Shown here piece by piece: positions 46,775 to 58,392 of a stretch of 64,000 bases of DNA. The position numbers and the translations under genes are program-made. The notes beneath the pieces were generated by a model. That model was not told the DNA's origin, ran no database searches, and saw only the letters and a program-made list of their open reading frames with translations. Source of the DNA: Siphonodentalium dalli (taxonomy: Eukaryota; Mollusca; Scaphopoda; Gadilida; Siphonodentaliidae); contig CP136063.1 of assembly GCA_032622095.1 (NCBI GenBank), forward strand, positions 73,571,980 through 73,635,979, given 5' to 3'. Each line of letters starts with the position of its first letter. Positions within the stretch are counted from its first letter, which is position 1.

Positions 46775-48534
46775 TAGAGACCTTTCGCAAAACTCACGTT
46801 TACGATTACGGATACGGATAGGGTACTACGTCACCAACCTTTGTGTACTTTCTAATCGTTCTCGTATTTTACTATCCGTAATAACGTTTACGATTTCATG
46901 GTTTCTAATAAGCTCAAATAACACCTGAAATTTATTTTCTGCAATATATCACTTTGCTCCGTTCGAGACTGTATATGTATATCATGTAAACCATACAGCT
47001 GTATTGAGCTACGACCTCAATATGCTGTTTAGATTGTCAATCACTGTACTCGTCGTGAATCACGAGCTTCCCGCGAAATAAGATCGCTATTCACAACGGA
47101 TCGCCATCGCTGGCTGCGACACAAAACGTTACAATAAAAGGAGTGCACTATGAAACCAGTCGCCAAAAATACAGTATATAGTGTGCGATGCATGAGGAGT
47201 TTTGAGTGATTGTTATGGGCAAGATAGTACATAATATATAGTGAAATTCAACAATTATTTAATTCAACAACCCATGGTGGTGTCCTAACGTGTGCAGTTA
47301 TAGAATGCCTCAGAAGAGCCTAAAGAATGGCATAATGATATTAATGAATAGTGAAATATTTTGTGTTCTCTTCCCCTTTCCCGAATTGAATAGTTCATTC
47401 AATTTAATAATATTCGGTTTTCGGTAGAGGTTGGGTTTTATATATCTCTCTCGTAGAGTCTGTTATGCAGGGCATTTTAAAATTACATGGAATTCATAAC
47501 CGAGTACTAAGTTACATAAAGTACTCTTTCTATCTAAGTAATCTGAACCTACCCTAGATCCCGATTCAACTGGTAAGTAGTGATTTCTGTTCCTGAACCG
47601 TTACTAAAATAATATTTGGCACACCCACCGACATCACCATATAGATCAGCAGTCTCTGTCAGGTTTGTTCTTTGCAATTATTTTTAATTTAAAAAACACG
47701 CACAAATGCGGCATTTAAAGGTACTCAATCCGATTAGATGTCCCCATATCATCAGATTCCAACAACAATTTTTTTTTTTAATGCCGCTTCTGTTATCAGA
47801 ATCGAGTAATTTCTCAAAATTAATGCTAACCACAGTCAACTATATCATAAAATTGCCCAGAACATGTTACTTATCAACATTTTGTTCAACGAAATTTTGC
47901 CGTTTTGTCAAATATCTGACAAAAAAGCAACTTGAATCACATCGCTTCTACCGTGTCGACTTTGTTTCGATTTGGTAGTAACAAATCAGAAGTGATGCAC
48001 ATCAGCGAGCTCACCAACCTTATGTCGGATTTCCTAAACCCAAAGAGGTGAAGCCGAAATCGCATTGAAATCAAATCGCGGACTTGAAGGGGCTTGAACG
48101 ATGGCGTCGCGGTTGATGTGAGGTCCAAATTCAGGAACCGCTCTTCCCCATCAGCATAACGTCTATCTGGTCATCCATGCTAACAACGAACTGAATGTCC
48201 ACCACATATGACCTGGCATTTATACCTGTATTGCCACAATATATCACGAGAATCCCGGGTCGTATGTTGTGACTGGTCGAATTATTGACAAAATTAGCAT
48301 GTCATGGTTATCGCATTGTTGCATATGATACGATAAGTGAAGTATTAAGGGACTGTATACCAAACACACACTTTGGGTTGTAAAGGTGGTACGAAATAAT
48401 GATCGTACGTGTTCGTCAAAGCTCTTACGCGTAATCGTTTTGCGAAAGGACTTTTTGGCCATACGGATAGACTTACGACTACGAATAGCTATCCGTATTA
48501 GTAATCGTAAACGTGAGGATGCGAAAGGTCTCTA
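46775..48534. mobile_element. TTAA-bounded inverted-repeat pair, 1.76 kb, tentative
   Basis: TAGAGACCTTTCGC and CTCACGTTTACGATTA at the left end are mirrored at the right end by TAATCGTAAACGTGAG and GCGAAAGGTCTCTA. TTAA lies outside both ends (46771-46774, 48535-48538). This could be one non-autonomous transposon or two MITEs in opposite orientation. No transposase frame is visible. A fragment of family B is nested at 47719-47925. Confidence 0.45.
47719..47925 (+). mobile_element. Family B MITE fragment
   Basis: Starts AGGTACTCAATCCGATTAG after TTAA and is colinear with the left arm of 52748-53655 (GATTCCAACAACAA, then ATGCTAACCACxGTCAACTA). The right end is missing. Confidence 0.65.
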
Positions 48535-48538
48535 TTAA

Positions 48539-49145
48539 CTTATCTCATTCTTACGTATACGAACGAACGAACGACTAGTTTATTATAGTGGCATGCGTGT
48601 ATAGTGTATAAACATATCACATACTGTGATAGGAAAGTCAAGTAACAAAATAGGAACACACCCGGCCAATAAGGCCTATAAGTCACTTTAAACACAATAA
48701 TAAAGTAAATCATTGTGCAGATTCATGGAATAGAAAACGTTTTGCTAAGAAGATGTTGTCTTTTTTATATAAGCGCTGTACTTGCTGACTCGTTCACTGG
48801 ACTCCAGGCTCCATGGTATGTTTTTTCTATACCCAGGAGTCCAATGCATCAAAGACAAAACACGTAACCATGGGAATAAAATAACCAAGTAACTGAGAAT
48901 ACTTTTAATTACAGTCTTCCCCGTTCGTGAGAACTCCATCTAAACACAACCAAACAAGATACACTGGCTTATGCTTTGAAATTCTAGATGAGTTGGCGAG
49001 GCGGTTAAAATTTAAGTAAGTGAGATTATACAAATCACGTGTTTATCTACATAAATGTATTTCAGTGTCAGGCACGATACAACTGCCAAATCGGCACCAG
49101 GATGATAACTAGATTTGTTGTATGTAAATGTATATTGTTTGAAAT
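48539..49145. other. Unassigned sequence
   Basis: No gene or repeat that I can support. Confidence 0.4.
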
Positions 49146-49234
49146 TGCTTCCCTCGGTTGACTATCTATCTCCATACGCATCTGTCATGTGTCATGAGAA
49201 TAAAATCATTGTAGAGATAGTCAGCTGAGGGAAG
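49146..49234. repeat. Imperfect hairpin
   Basis: GCTTCCCTCGGTTGACTATC is mirrored after about 45 bases by GATAGTCAGCTGAGGGAAGC, an 18 of 20 bp stem. Role unknown; could be the end of a degraded DNA element. Confidence 0.75.
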
Positions 49235-49484
49235 CAGCTAAGACTTATAAAAGAAAATTCGTGGCTTTTAAGAATCGACACACGAAGCGTTAGATGGTTC
49301 AATTCCCGCGCCAGCGTGATTGCGTCAAATGAGGAAGGCCTGTGGCCGAAAGCTTTGATATTGAGCAGCTGTATATTATATATTAAAGGCTGATTTTAAC
49401 GGACATGGCTCATTCGAACCTCTAATTTTTACTATGTAATTTGGAGCGACGGATACGATAGGTCGATAAATAAACGAACTCTTG

Positions 49485-49830
49485 ATATACCGGCTTCATA
49501 TGCTCTGAAAAACACTTGCCAATGTCACAGCCATTTTGCAGCCGTTTTCAACTTTTAGTCAGAAGTCAGACAACGCTCTTTATTGCTACCATATCTGGAA
49601 TAGAGTGCAACGGAATGCTCTTTTCTTTTCCATGTCGCGCAAATGGCTGTTTTGTGTTTGGGACACAAACACCGTATTCGCAGTTGTATTTTTCATTTCT
49701 TCAATGCGTCTTTTGTGGTTACACAATGCTCGTATGTGTATCGACTTATTTCGATACTGAGAAAAATTCAAAACCGAATAATATTATGTGTATTTTGGAG
49801 CGCACACCGCCATGCGGCTTTAATTAAACT
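49485..49830 (+). repeat. Dispersed repeat family C, copy 2
   Basis: Matches 23145-23475; see that entry. Ends a few bases before the CACCCAGG minisatellite region. Confidence 0.6.
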
Positions 49831-49914
49831 ATGTCAGCAGACGCATTGTCTCATAGCAACCGTAAGCTACTCCCACTGTGTGTGTATGGAAACCTCCATT
49901 GCCCATATAAAAAT

Positions 49915-50742
49915 GTACCTGGGTAAATCCACCCAGGTTTTTTGGGCCGAAACCCAGGTAAAATCTATCTACCAAGACATCCACCAACCATCAAGACCCC
50001 ACGAAACCTGGGTTTTTACCATGATTTACCCACATGAAACTGGATAAAAACCCTGGTATTGATAAACCTGGGTGTAATTACCCAGGTGACCACACCCAGG
50101 TATACCCTACCTGGGTGTTTCCCACCCAGGTGTACCCTGGTGTTTCCTACCTGGGTGTTTCCCCACCCAGGTGTACCATGGTGTTATTCACCCAGGTTTA
50201 CCCTGATGTTTCCTACCTGGGTGTTTCCCACCCAGGTTACCTTGGTGTTATTCACCCAGGTGTACCCTGGTGTTTCCTACCTGGGTGTTTCCCACCCAGG
50301 TTACCTTGGTGTTATTCACCCAGGTGTACCCTGGTGTTTCATACCTGGGTGTTCCCACCTAGGTGTACCTTGGTGTTATTCACCCAGGTGTACCCTGCTG
50401 TTTCCTACCTGGGTGTTCCCCACCCAGGTGTACCATGATGTTTCCAACCCAGGTGTACATTGGTGTTTTCTTACGCCGGTGTACCTTGGTGTTTTCTTAC
50501 CCAGGTGGATTTCCCATTGAGATGCACCTGGGTTAGAAAACCCCAAGGTACACCCAGGTAAGGAAACACCAAGGTACACCTGGGCAGGAAAACACCAAGG
50601 TACACCTGGGTAAGAAAACACCAAGGTACACCTGGGTAAGAAAACACCAAGGTACAACTGGGTGGGAAACACCAAGGTACACATGGGTAGGAAACACCAA
50701 GGAACACCTGGGTGAATAACACCAAGGTACACCTGGGTGGGG
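49915..50742. repeat. CACCCAGGTGTACC minisatellite that reverses orientation
   Basis: From about 49915 to 50515 the array reads CACCCAGGTGTACC..GGTGTTT with a 28-57 bp period. From about 50525 to 50742 the same unit is inverted (AACACCAAGGTACACCTGGG). A short unrelated stretch (about 50508-50520) joins them. The two halves can fold into a long hairpin of at least 200 bp. Long open frames on both strands have no codon-level conservation apart from the repeat. Confidence 0.9.
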
Positions 50743-52327
50743 ATACCAAAGTGAAATGATGAGGATGGCAATGAAGTAGATTTTGATGGGATGCAGGGGT
50801 ATTGTTATCAATGGAGTTGTTTTAGTATAATAGAACATTAAGGAAACTGATTGTGCAGCAATACAAGTTTATTCAAGGACAACAAACTAACTAAAGATAA
50901 AATACATGTATAGAAACACATGTAATATATAAATATATAAACTCATTAAACTGCATGGGTTAAAACTTACTGACAACAAGAGTTGGGTTAAAATTTTGAT
51001 TAAAAAACACTTGCAAAGTCCCTCTTCATACATGTATATGGTATGTTAGGCAAGTTACATGTACATGTAGTTGCAATGTATACCGGTACTTGACATACCG
51101 GTGGACACAAAAATCATTATTTTAGTTCCAATGTCATTTACCAGAATACATGTACATGTTGTACCTTGCAACTACATCTACAGTGAGGTAGTTTTGTCTC
51201 ATTTAAACTTTCTAAATGGGTTTCTCCCTTTGAATGACATAAACTAATGTGAGTATACACATGAGCTGTGGTGTGAAATACACACCAAAAAAATATTTCT
51301 TAGTCTGAGGACATGTTTCCTGTCATTATCTTACTGCTTACAAATATAGATTAGTAATAATGTGCTGTAATGCTCCAGAAATAGTCATATTTTGTCCTGG
51401 TTCATAAGAACATATTATTTCTTAGTGTTAGAAGGACATGTTGTCTGTTATTATTTGACTCATAAACCCCCAAATGTACATGTAAACAGAACATTTGGGA
51501 AAGAGACACACCATCTTTATCCTTTTTTATATCAGTACTCAGTAGCAATATTGATCAGATAGCAAAATATGCTATAAAAAGATTTCAGATGGTAGAGAAT
51601 AAACAATCACATTAATTGCACCAACTCGAAACAGTTAACATACCCTGTAGAATACAGACTATGATCAAGGAGAGTGTCACACACACCCCCACCCCGCTTT
51701 GGTATGCGATATTCAAGCCATTTTCAGGTGGTATGCTATATACATGTACATACCCAATGTTATCTGGTACTAGGATTTCACACGGCAATATAACCGGCAT
51801 TCACGATTCAGCAAAAAGGCTAGTATGCAGATATAATAGCAGAAAATTATACAAATTTTGAGTATTTTCCAGCTTAAACAGACCCAAGTGATATATTTTT
51901 TATCTAATTCAGTCTAATGGCTCTTGATATGTTGATGTTTTGGATACTATTTCAGCAAATGTGAGAAAAAGTGGCTTCATTGGGGCATCAGCTTGTCTGA
52001 AAAATATATCAAGGTCCCCAAAATCCGATACTACATAACAGAACAATCCAACCAGTGTCCCATGAAATGGTGGATAATAAACTATCATACCAAATTTGAT
52101 TCAGATTTGATCACACAAACTAAAATTATGATGCGGAAACCAGAAATTAACACGATTCTAAGTCGAAAAAGGGCCATAACTCTCGCAAAAATGGGCGGAG
52201 CACACCCATATTCGAACTTGACCTGTATTTTGGTCTGATAAACTTACATACCACATTTGGTTTAGATATGATCACACAAACTGAAGTTATCATCCGGAAA
52301 CCTACAATTTCAAAGTTTAAATGTCTA
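50743..52327. other. Unassigned AT-rich sequence
   Basis: Rich in TACATGTACATGTA-type palindromes (for example about 51050-51070 and 51155-51162). No gene recognised. At 52040-52300 two diverged units of about 150 bp share CATACCAxATTTGxTTxAGATxTGATCACACAAACT. Confidence 0.45.
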
Positions 52328-52330
52328 TTA

Positions 52331-52713
52331 GGCGACACCAATTTTTAAGTCTGGTTTACGAACATGTGGGCTGATGTGGAGAGAACAAAAGTAGATGCAG
52401 GAGGGAAAAAATAAAAATAAAAAAAAATGGCCCCCCAATTTATATCAAGTAAATCTTGAAATTTTACATAAATTTTACAAAAATTGTGAAAAAAAACTTT
52501 TCGAATGAAATTCTGAACCAAAGACATTTCTTGTCATGAAATACATGAAAATATGGATCTGCAAATGATCATAAGCAGAACCGGATGCGACAGCACATGA
52601 AAATCAGTACGCATGTAATTTTTTTTGGGACAAAAAAGTTAAATTTTTTTTCATGAAATGGAAAAAAAGTTGTAGGAGGTGTTCGTAAACCGGACTTAAA
52701 AATTGGTGTCGCC
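52331..52713. mobile_element. MITE with 3-bp TTA duplication (Harbinger-like), copy 1
   Basis: Ends GGCGACACCAATTTTTAAGT and the complement, followed inward by CTGGTTTACGAACA/TGTTCGTAAACCxG. TTA flanks both ends. A 3-bp TTA/TAA duplication with GG-starting ends is typical of PIF/Harbinger elements. No coding capacity. A second copy lies inverted at 59690-60028. Confidence 0.75.
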
Positions 52714-52747
52714 TTATGTGTATATAACTCATATAGCTAACTATTAA

Positions 52748-53655
52748 AGGTGCTCAATCAGATTCGATGGTCCCCATATAATTAGATTCCAACAACAACA
52801 TTTTTTTTAGAAATGCTGCTTCAGTTATCAGAATCGATTAATTGCCCAAAAATAATGCTAACCACTGTCAACTACATGTATAGTATAAATTTGCCTGATA
52901 CGTTATATTTATCAACATGCTGTTCGACAAAGTTTGACCTTATTATCAACACAAAGCCTCTTCATTTTAGAGTTATCCATCTTCATCCGCAATTTGGTCT
53001 GAGACCGTCGGCTCGTCAAATTTTTCTGTATCGATGGTGATAAATATTAAAATTTCAAAAATCGATATCTAATAACTCTGAGCTTTGATACATGTAGGTG
53101 GGTCCCTCGACTTGATTAAAATAGTTTTACCCCCCCCCCGATTCCATATATATGTAAATAGCAAATGAGGGGCACTTAATCGGATTATGCAACTTTAAAA
53201 TGTATTTGAATTTAAAAATGCATAATCCGATTAAGGGCCCCCTGAATTAATGCTCGCACATTACTATTTATATGGACTTGGGGGTAAAAGATATTTGGTA
53301 CGAGTCGAGGAACCCACCTATCAAAGCTCAGAGTTATTAGATATCAATTTTTGAAATATACTATTTTTCACGATCAAGAATTAATAGTGGCCCACGGTCT
53401 CGGACCAAATTTCAGATGAAGATGGATAACTCTAAAATCAAGAGGCTTTCTGTTGATCATAAGGCCAAATTTTGTAGAACAACATGTTGATAAATAACAT
53501 ATGTCAGGCAATTGTATACTTTAGTTGACAGTGGTTAGCATTATTTTAGGGCAATTAATCAATTCTGATACCGTAACTGAAGCAGCCTTTCTAAATACAA
53601 ATGTATGATGTTGGATTCTGATTATATGGGTATCATCGAACCGGATTGAGTACCA
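52748..53655. mobile_element. TTAA-flanked foldback element (family B), 908 bp
   Basis: TTAA flanks ends AGGTGCTCAATCAGATT and AACCGGATTGAGTACCA. The two arms, about 440 bp each, are imperfect complements throughout (for example ATGCTAACCACTGTCAACTA against TAGTTGACAGTGGTTAGCAT, shown here as near-complements). At the centre sits a smaller perfect stem, TGCATAATCCGATTAAG with its complement (53172-53243). This is the longest member of the family. Confidence 0.82.
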
Positions 53656-54880
53656 TTAAAATGAACTGTATCCAGTATAAACATGTTAAACCTGATAATT
53701 AATTAGAGCATGCAGTCCCTGTTGACATGCGGTATCCGCTGGTAATCTTACCACAGTAATATGTGTTAACTGTGATAACCAAGTTAATTGTTTTTACCAC
53801 AAAAATTCTGAATTCTATCTAGACATTTTGAAACAATAAAAAAAATATCTGGTGTGGTTACAATGTCAACTTTAAAACAAAATTCATATAAACATCGCAT
53901 GAAAAATACAGCCTAACTGCAAATGTGAGGTGGACCACATTCTGCGGCAGTATAACTGACTGCGGTTGATCGCATGAACACGCCTGAATACTGCAGTAAT
54001 ACCCGGTGGTCAACCTGTATAAGGCGAGTTGATTAATTAAAGCATAGCTGTAATTTTACATGTATGTTCTATAGACTTTGTTGGGAAAGAGAATATAGCT
54101 GTGCGACAATGGATGATATTTCCCCACCTCAGCAGGTGTCGAGTACAGAAAAATATACCAAACATACCGGTAGTCTGTTAATCCTGATGAGCTAAGTTAG
54201 AAATTTTTCAATCGAAACCTCATAAAAACAAATATAAATTCAGTTCTCAATTTTCTAACACTTCTAGGAAATTGTTCAAAAATATTGTTAAAAGATGCCC
54301 ATTCGATTTGACACTGTAAATATACCCTGTTCAAGTGTTCCTGCTAATGTGCTATGATGCGGTTGGGTCCTGCTTAATTGCTATGAATTGCACTACCCGC
54401 ATCATAGCAATTCAGCAGGACCACCAGCATCATAGCATATTAGCAGGACCACTTGGCCAGTGGTAAAATACTAAAATAGTTTGTTTTCCATACGGATATG
54501 TGTTTTCAAATAATCATGTAATGATATCTGACATACATGTATATGATCCTATTTATAGGTTTTATTCATCACGGCCAGATAAACTTTGTATACAGACAGT
54601 TTTACCAAACTTAGAATTTTTATTATGTGCTTTCAGTGTAGCTGTAACTACTAGTATTAAAAGAGTGCTCAATAAAGTTTGTTTTATCATTTATGCTCAT
54701 TTGGAATTTGGATGCTATTTAATTCTGTTTATCTATATAATTGGCTGCACTGCTAAATTTTGACTCATTTCAGTCATTTGATGTCAGTACATGTAGTTGT
54801 CCATCGAAATGGCGAACACAACCAAAGACAAATTACAAGAGGAAAGACAACAAATAAATTTGATGTGCACTAAAACAGAT
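53656..54880. other. Short palindromic fragments, no gene
   Basis: At 53985-54058 there is a degraded relative of the CAGTAATGC hairpin family. At 54342-54452 nested inverted repeats (TCCTGCTxAATxxGCTATGATGC) form hairpins. The remainder is AT-rich; a frame at 54500-54763 is hydrophobic but unrecognised. Confidence 0.5.
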
Positions 54881-54881
54881 A

Positions 54882-55043
54882 CAGTAGTGCCCTAAGAAAT
54901 CGACCCCTTAACCACAGCAGAATTATGTGTAACTTTTCAGGATTTAGTCGGATATATGGCTTGTTGCCATTCATCGGAAAGCTCTCCCCGAGTTACCCGT
55001 AATTCTGCTGTGGTTAAGGAGTCGATTAATTAGAGCATTACTG
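54882..55043. mobile_element. TA-flanked CAGT hairpin MITE (mariner-like), copy 1
   Basis: Starts CAGTAGTGCCCTAAG and ends GAGCATTACTG with TA on both sides. It contains AACTTTTCAGGATTTAGTCG and GCCATTCATCGGAAAGCTCTC. Shorter than copy 2 because much of the second arm is deleted. TA duplication plus CAGT ends suit Tc1/mariner. Confidence 0.65.
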
Positions 55044-56526
55044 TAGTTACAAATGTATGTCTAGCCTCTTGTGAAGTGTTGTGTCACTAATAGGATCTTT
55101 AATTCACATACACATGTACATGTACTATATACCCGTTCAAGCGTTTACAAGTGTCAGTCATCGAGAAACTGACCAAAAGTTTTGGTAGTATATAATATAG
55201 GCTAGCACTGCACCTGGGCTACATGTACATGTACTGTAAGTGATTATAATGTACTATTTTTATATTCTGCCGTGAAAGTGTTGCTGAATGAAATTTAAGT
55301 TTACCCCGATATTCTAAGTCCGCTCGACTAAGATGGGGTTTTTCTCGAAAACTGATATCTGAATATACATGTTGTCTTCCACTGGTTGGTATTCCCTCTA
55401 AATTGACTAATTTTAACTGATTAGATTAGCCCTGGTATGGAAAACTCTAACTGTTATAGCCCGATGAGCGGTTTACTGCCAACAGCGGTGATGATATGAT
55501 GACCAGCGTTGTGCATGGCATATGTTGATCCAGGTAAGAATGCTACCATACATTCCAAACATTCATTAAATATCTTATTAATAGTAACCCAAACTACACA
55601 AGAGACTAGTATAACTAAGATTGGGCTCGATTAATGATGTGACACTTTCAGTACTTCATTTACTAGTAGCCTGGTACTGGTGGGCCTGGCTACAGATACT
55701 TGTTTGGCGTGTTTGAGGCCTGTGGCACAAGGTCAGCAGAATCAATTAAAAGTTCTCTTATTGTAGTGTAGTACATGTACATGAATAGTACCGGTAGTAC
55801 AGCACACAAAGAGGTATATATAGTACCGGCACATGTACATGTATTCTCTCTGTTTTCACACATGTTTTTTTTTCAATTTAACAACATGAGTCTTTTATGA
55901 CACATACTAAAGTGAAAGTAGGCCTACATGTATATAATGTGCACACAGTATACCGGTACATGTACTGATATATTACATTGCAATACAGTCCGAGTACAAT
56001 GATATAGCAAAATTATGCATAGTAGAATAACAACCTTTTGTACAAACAGTCCTGACAATGATATACCGGGATATCATGGTGATAGTTCATACATTTGGAA
56101 TTAGCGAATACCCGAGTTTGTGGTTAGACCGCTTCATGCGATGTTTATGTGAATTTTTATTTTTAAGTCGGCATTGCACACGGTAGTCCTATAAACCACA
56201 CCAGAGAATAGCAAATGTCGGTCAGTGACCAACTTCTTATGTTTATGCAATCGATACAATCAGGTTCTGCTTTTGATGTCCAGTTCGATATTTGTGGTGT
56301 GTTCTTGTGCAAAAATATAATTCTAACTAATGCGCCAAAAATCAGGTTTATAAATTTATCCATTCTTGAGCAAGAGCAACTCGTAAAACTTGTATGGTAT
56401 AACATTCCAAACTGAGTATTTCTGCTATCGAACCATATGATAATAATGTTGAACCGGACATCGAAATATGAACCGCATTTATGGATTGCAGCACGTGATG
56501 TTGAATAAACAGTTATAGAGGATATA
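55044..56526. other. Unassigned sequence rich in TACATGTA
   Basis: Many dispersed TACATGTACATGT palindromes (55110-55130, 55220-55235, 55765-55845, 55925-55970). A 66-codon plus-strand frame at 56215-56415 has a balanced composition but no recognised family. Confidence 0.4.
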
Positions 56527-56743
56527 CAGTAATGCTCTAATTAATCGACTCCTTAACTACAGCAGAATTATGGGTAACTTTTCAGGATTTAGTCGGAAAT
56601 ATGGGTTGATGCCATTCATCGGAAAGCTCTCGGTGAGAGCTTTCCGATGAATGGCAACAAGCCATATTTCGGACTAAATCCTGAAAAGTTACCCATAATT
56701 CTGCTGTAGATAAGGAGTCGATTAATTAGCTCTAGAATTACTG
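56527..56743. mobile_element. TA-flanked CAGT hairpin MITE (mariner-like), copy 2
   Basis: Almost a perfect 217-bp hairpin: CAGTAATGCTCTAATTAATC, then AACTTTTCAGGATTTAGTCG, and GCCATTCATCGGAAAGCTCTC, all mirrored exactly after a 4-base turn near 56631. TA flanks both ends. Part of the arm (GGATTTAGTC..ATATGGCTTGTT..CCATTCATCGGAAA) also occurs in both arms of the giant palindrome at about 391-437 and 1896-1939. Confidence 0.8.
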
Positions 56744-58260
56744 TAACATGGTTTATAATATACAAATGTATACTGTATGGGAAACATCAGAGGGTTACAA
56801 AGTAATAAAAACAGTTGATTTGTTCTTTATTCTTGTGGTTATATACACATACATGTATTCTAAAAATAAATGTCCTTTACAACGTGGATCAATGAAATGC
56901 GGTTGTTGCATTTAAAATGCATTGAGGGTGCATTGTGTCACGCCACTTTGTAAATGCCTTAATGACAGCATTTAAATTAAATGCACTGCATTGGGAATAA
57001 TCGCAGTCGTATTGAAATTACCGATCATTGCGCCGAAAAAGTATACTAGTATGAACACCCAAATAACGATACGATAGTGTATAGTGTATTTTGCAATTTT
57101 AGTTTTAATTTTGTTTAATTTAAATTCACATCTGAATAATTCTGTGTTATTTTCCCACTCCTGGTGTACATGTATATGTTCGGAATCGGACATTCATGAT
57201 GTAGTTTTCCATTCAAAATGGAATAAACATAAATAAACACTGTTGACATTAATTGTTTTATAATCAGAATCTGAGAATCATGATTCTCATTTTGATTCTA
57301 GTAAAAAGTCTTGATTCCCCGTAGAAAGTGAAACACTAACATTTTGATTATAGCAAAACATCTGATGGATTTTAAGGCCTGCATCAAGACATTTGTTTGT
57401 GAATAAATCAAGGTAAATGTGTTAAAATATGAACGCATTTACAAATGCGTTGCTCCAAAATCGCAAAGTAGATTCGAACATGTGGTCGCTTTTCTAAGAA
57501 ATTTGTGAGTGGTCTGTACATGTACATACATGTAAGTTACTTGACCAACTACACGAAGAGTCGAGGGACACAATCAATGAGGACGTTTGTACTAAAAAAT
57601 ATTTTTTTACGCAAGGCCAATTTCTTAAATTATATTATGAGCCAACAAGACAGATCGTAAATCGCTGTTATATGACAATATATGTGGCCATCATAATGGT
57701 CGACAGGCATGACCCAACAAAAACCAATCTGTCAGGCCAATGTAAAGAAGTCGCGACTTATTGCTGGTGGAACCTATTAAAGGCATCGTTCCATTTCGTT
57801 AATAACAACTTACATGTAACATTCACCTCCACCTCTTTACTCTTGGGCTCCAAATAAACATGCATGCACCAGCTGCATGCATGTTTATTATTTTTCTTGG
57901 GAAATCCCCCCCCCTGCACAGTGCTTATTTGGGTCTGCACGTTTATTAATATTTTGAAGCTATGAAAATTTAAATCAGCACAAATTCAAGATTTCTATAT
58001 GATTCAGATGTAAAAATGATCAACACGTCTACATTAGTTACTAGCTAAACAAGACATTTTGTCATATGTGTATACTTTACTGTGAAATTGCGTTTCTTCC
58101 GTTCTCCATGAACGGATTCTCAAAATGTTTGGTTTTCCAAAAAACAAGGATTCGAACTGTCTGAACTGAACTCCATGCGTTCGTTTAAATAGATGAATAA
58201 ATAGTGGGAAAGTCATAAAATCCTAGTTCATAATGAATTTAAGTATATAAATATAAATAA
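56744..58260. other. Unassigned sequence
   Basis: No gene recognised. At 57858-57894 ATGCATGCACCAGCTGCATGCAT is embedded in a short inverted repeat of AATAAACATGCATG. Confidence 0.4.
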
Positions 58261-58392
58261 TAAACGGCGGATTCAACGTGGTCATGGGTTTTGACCGCGT
58301 TCAAAAAATCAGCAAACTCCGCATGAACCCCGAAGTTTGCTGATTTTTTCTCGCGGTCAAAACCCCATGACCGCATTGAAACCGCCGTTCAT
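58261..58392. repeat. 132-bp imperfect hairpin
   Basis: AACGGCGG..TTCAA..GTCATGGGTTTTGACCGCG, then AAAAAATCAGCAAACT, a short loop, and the mirrored sequence. Probably a small DNA-transposon derivative. Confidence 0.85.

Noticed and set aside
49290-49320. tRNA- or SINE-like B box (GGTTCAATTCCC)
   Set aside because: No convincing A box at the right distance and the T-arm stem does not pair.
50034-50838. Frames of 90-150 codons rich in Pro-Gly-Val-Tyr-Leu on both strands
   Set aside because: They follow the CACCCAGGTGTACC minisatellite and appear in several frames at once.
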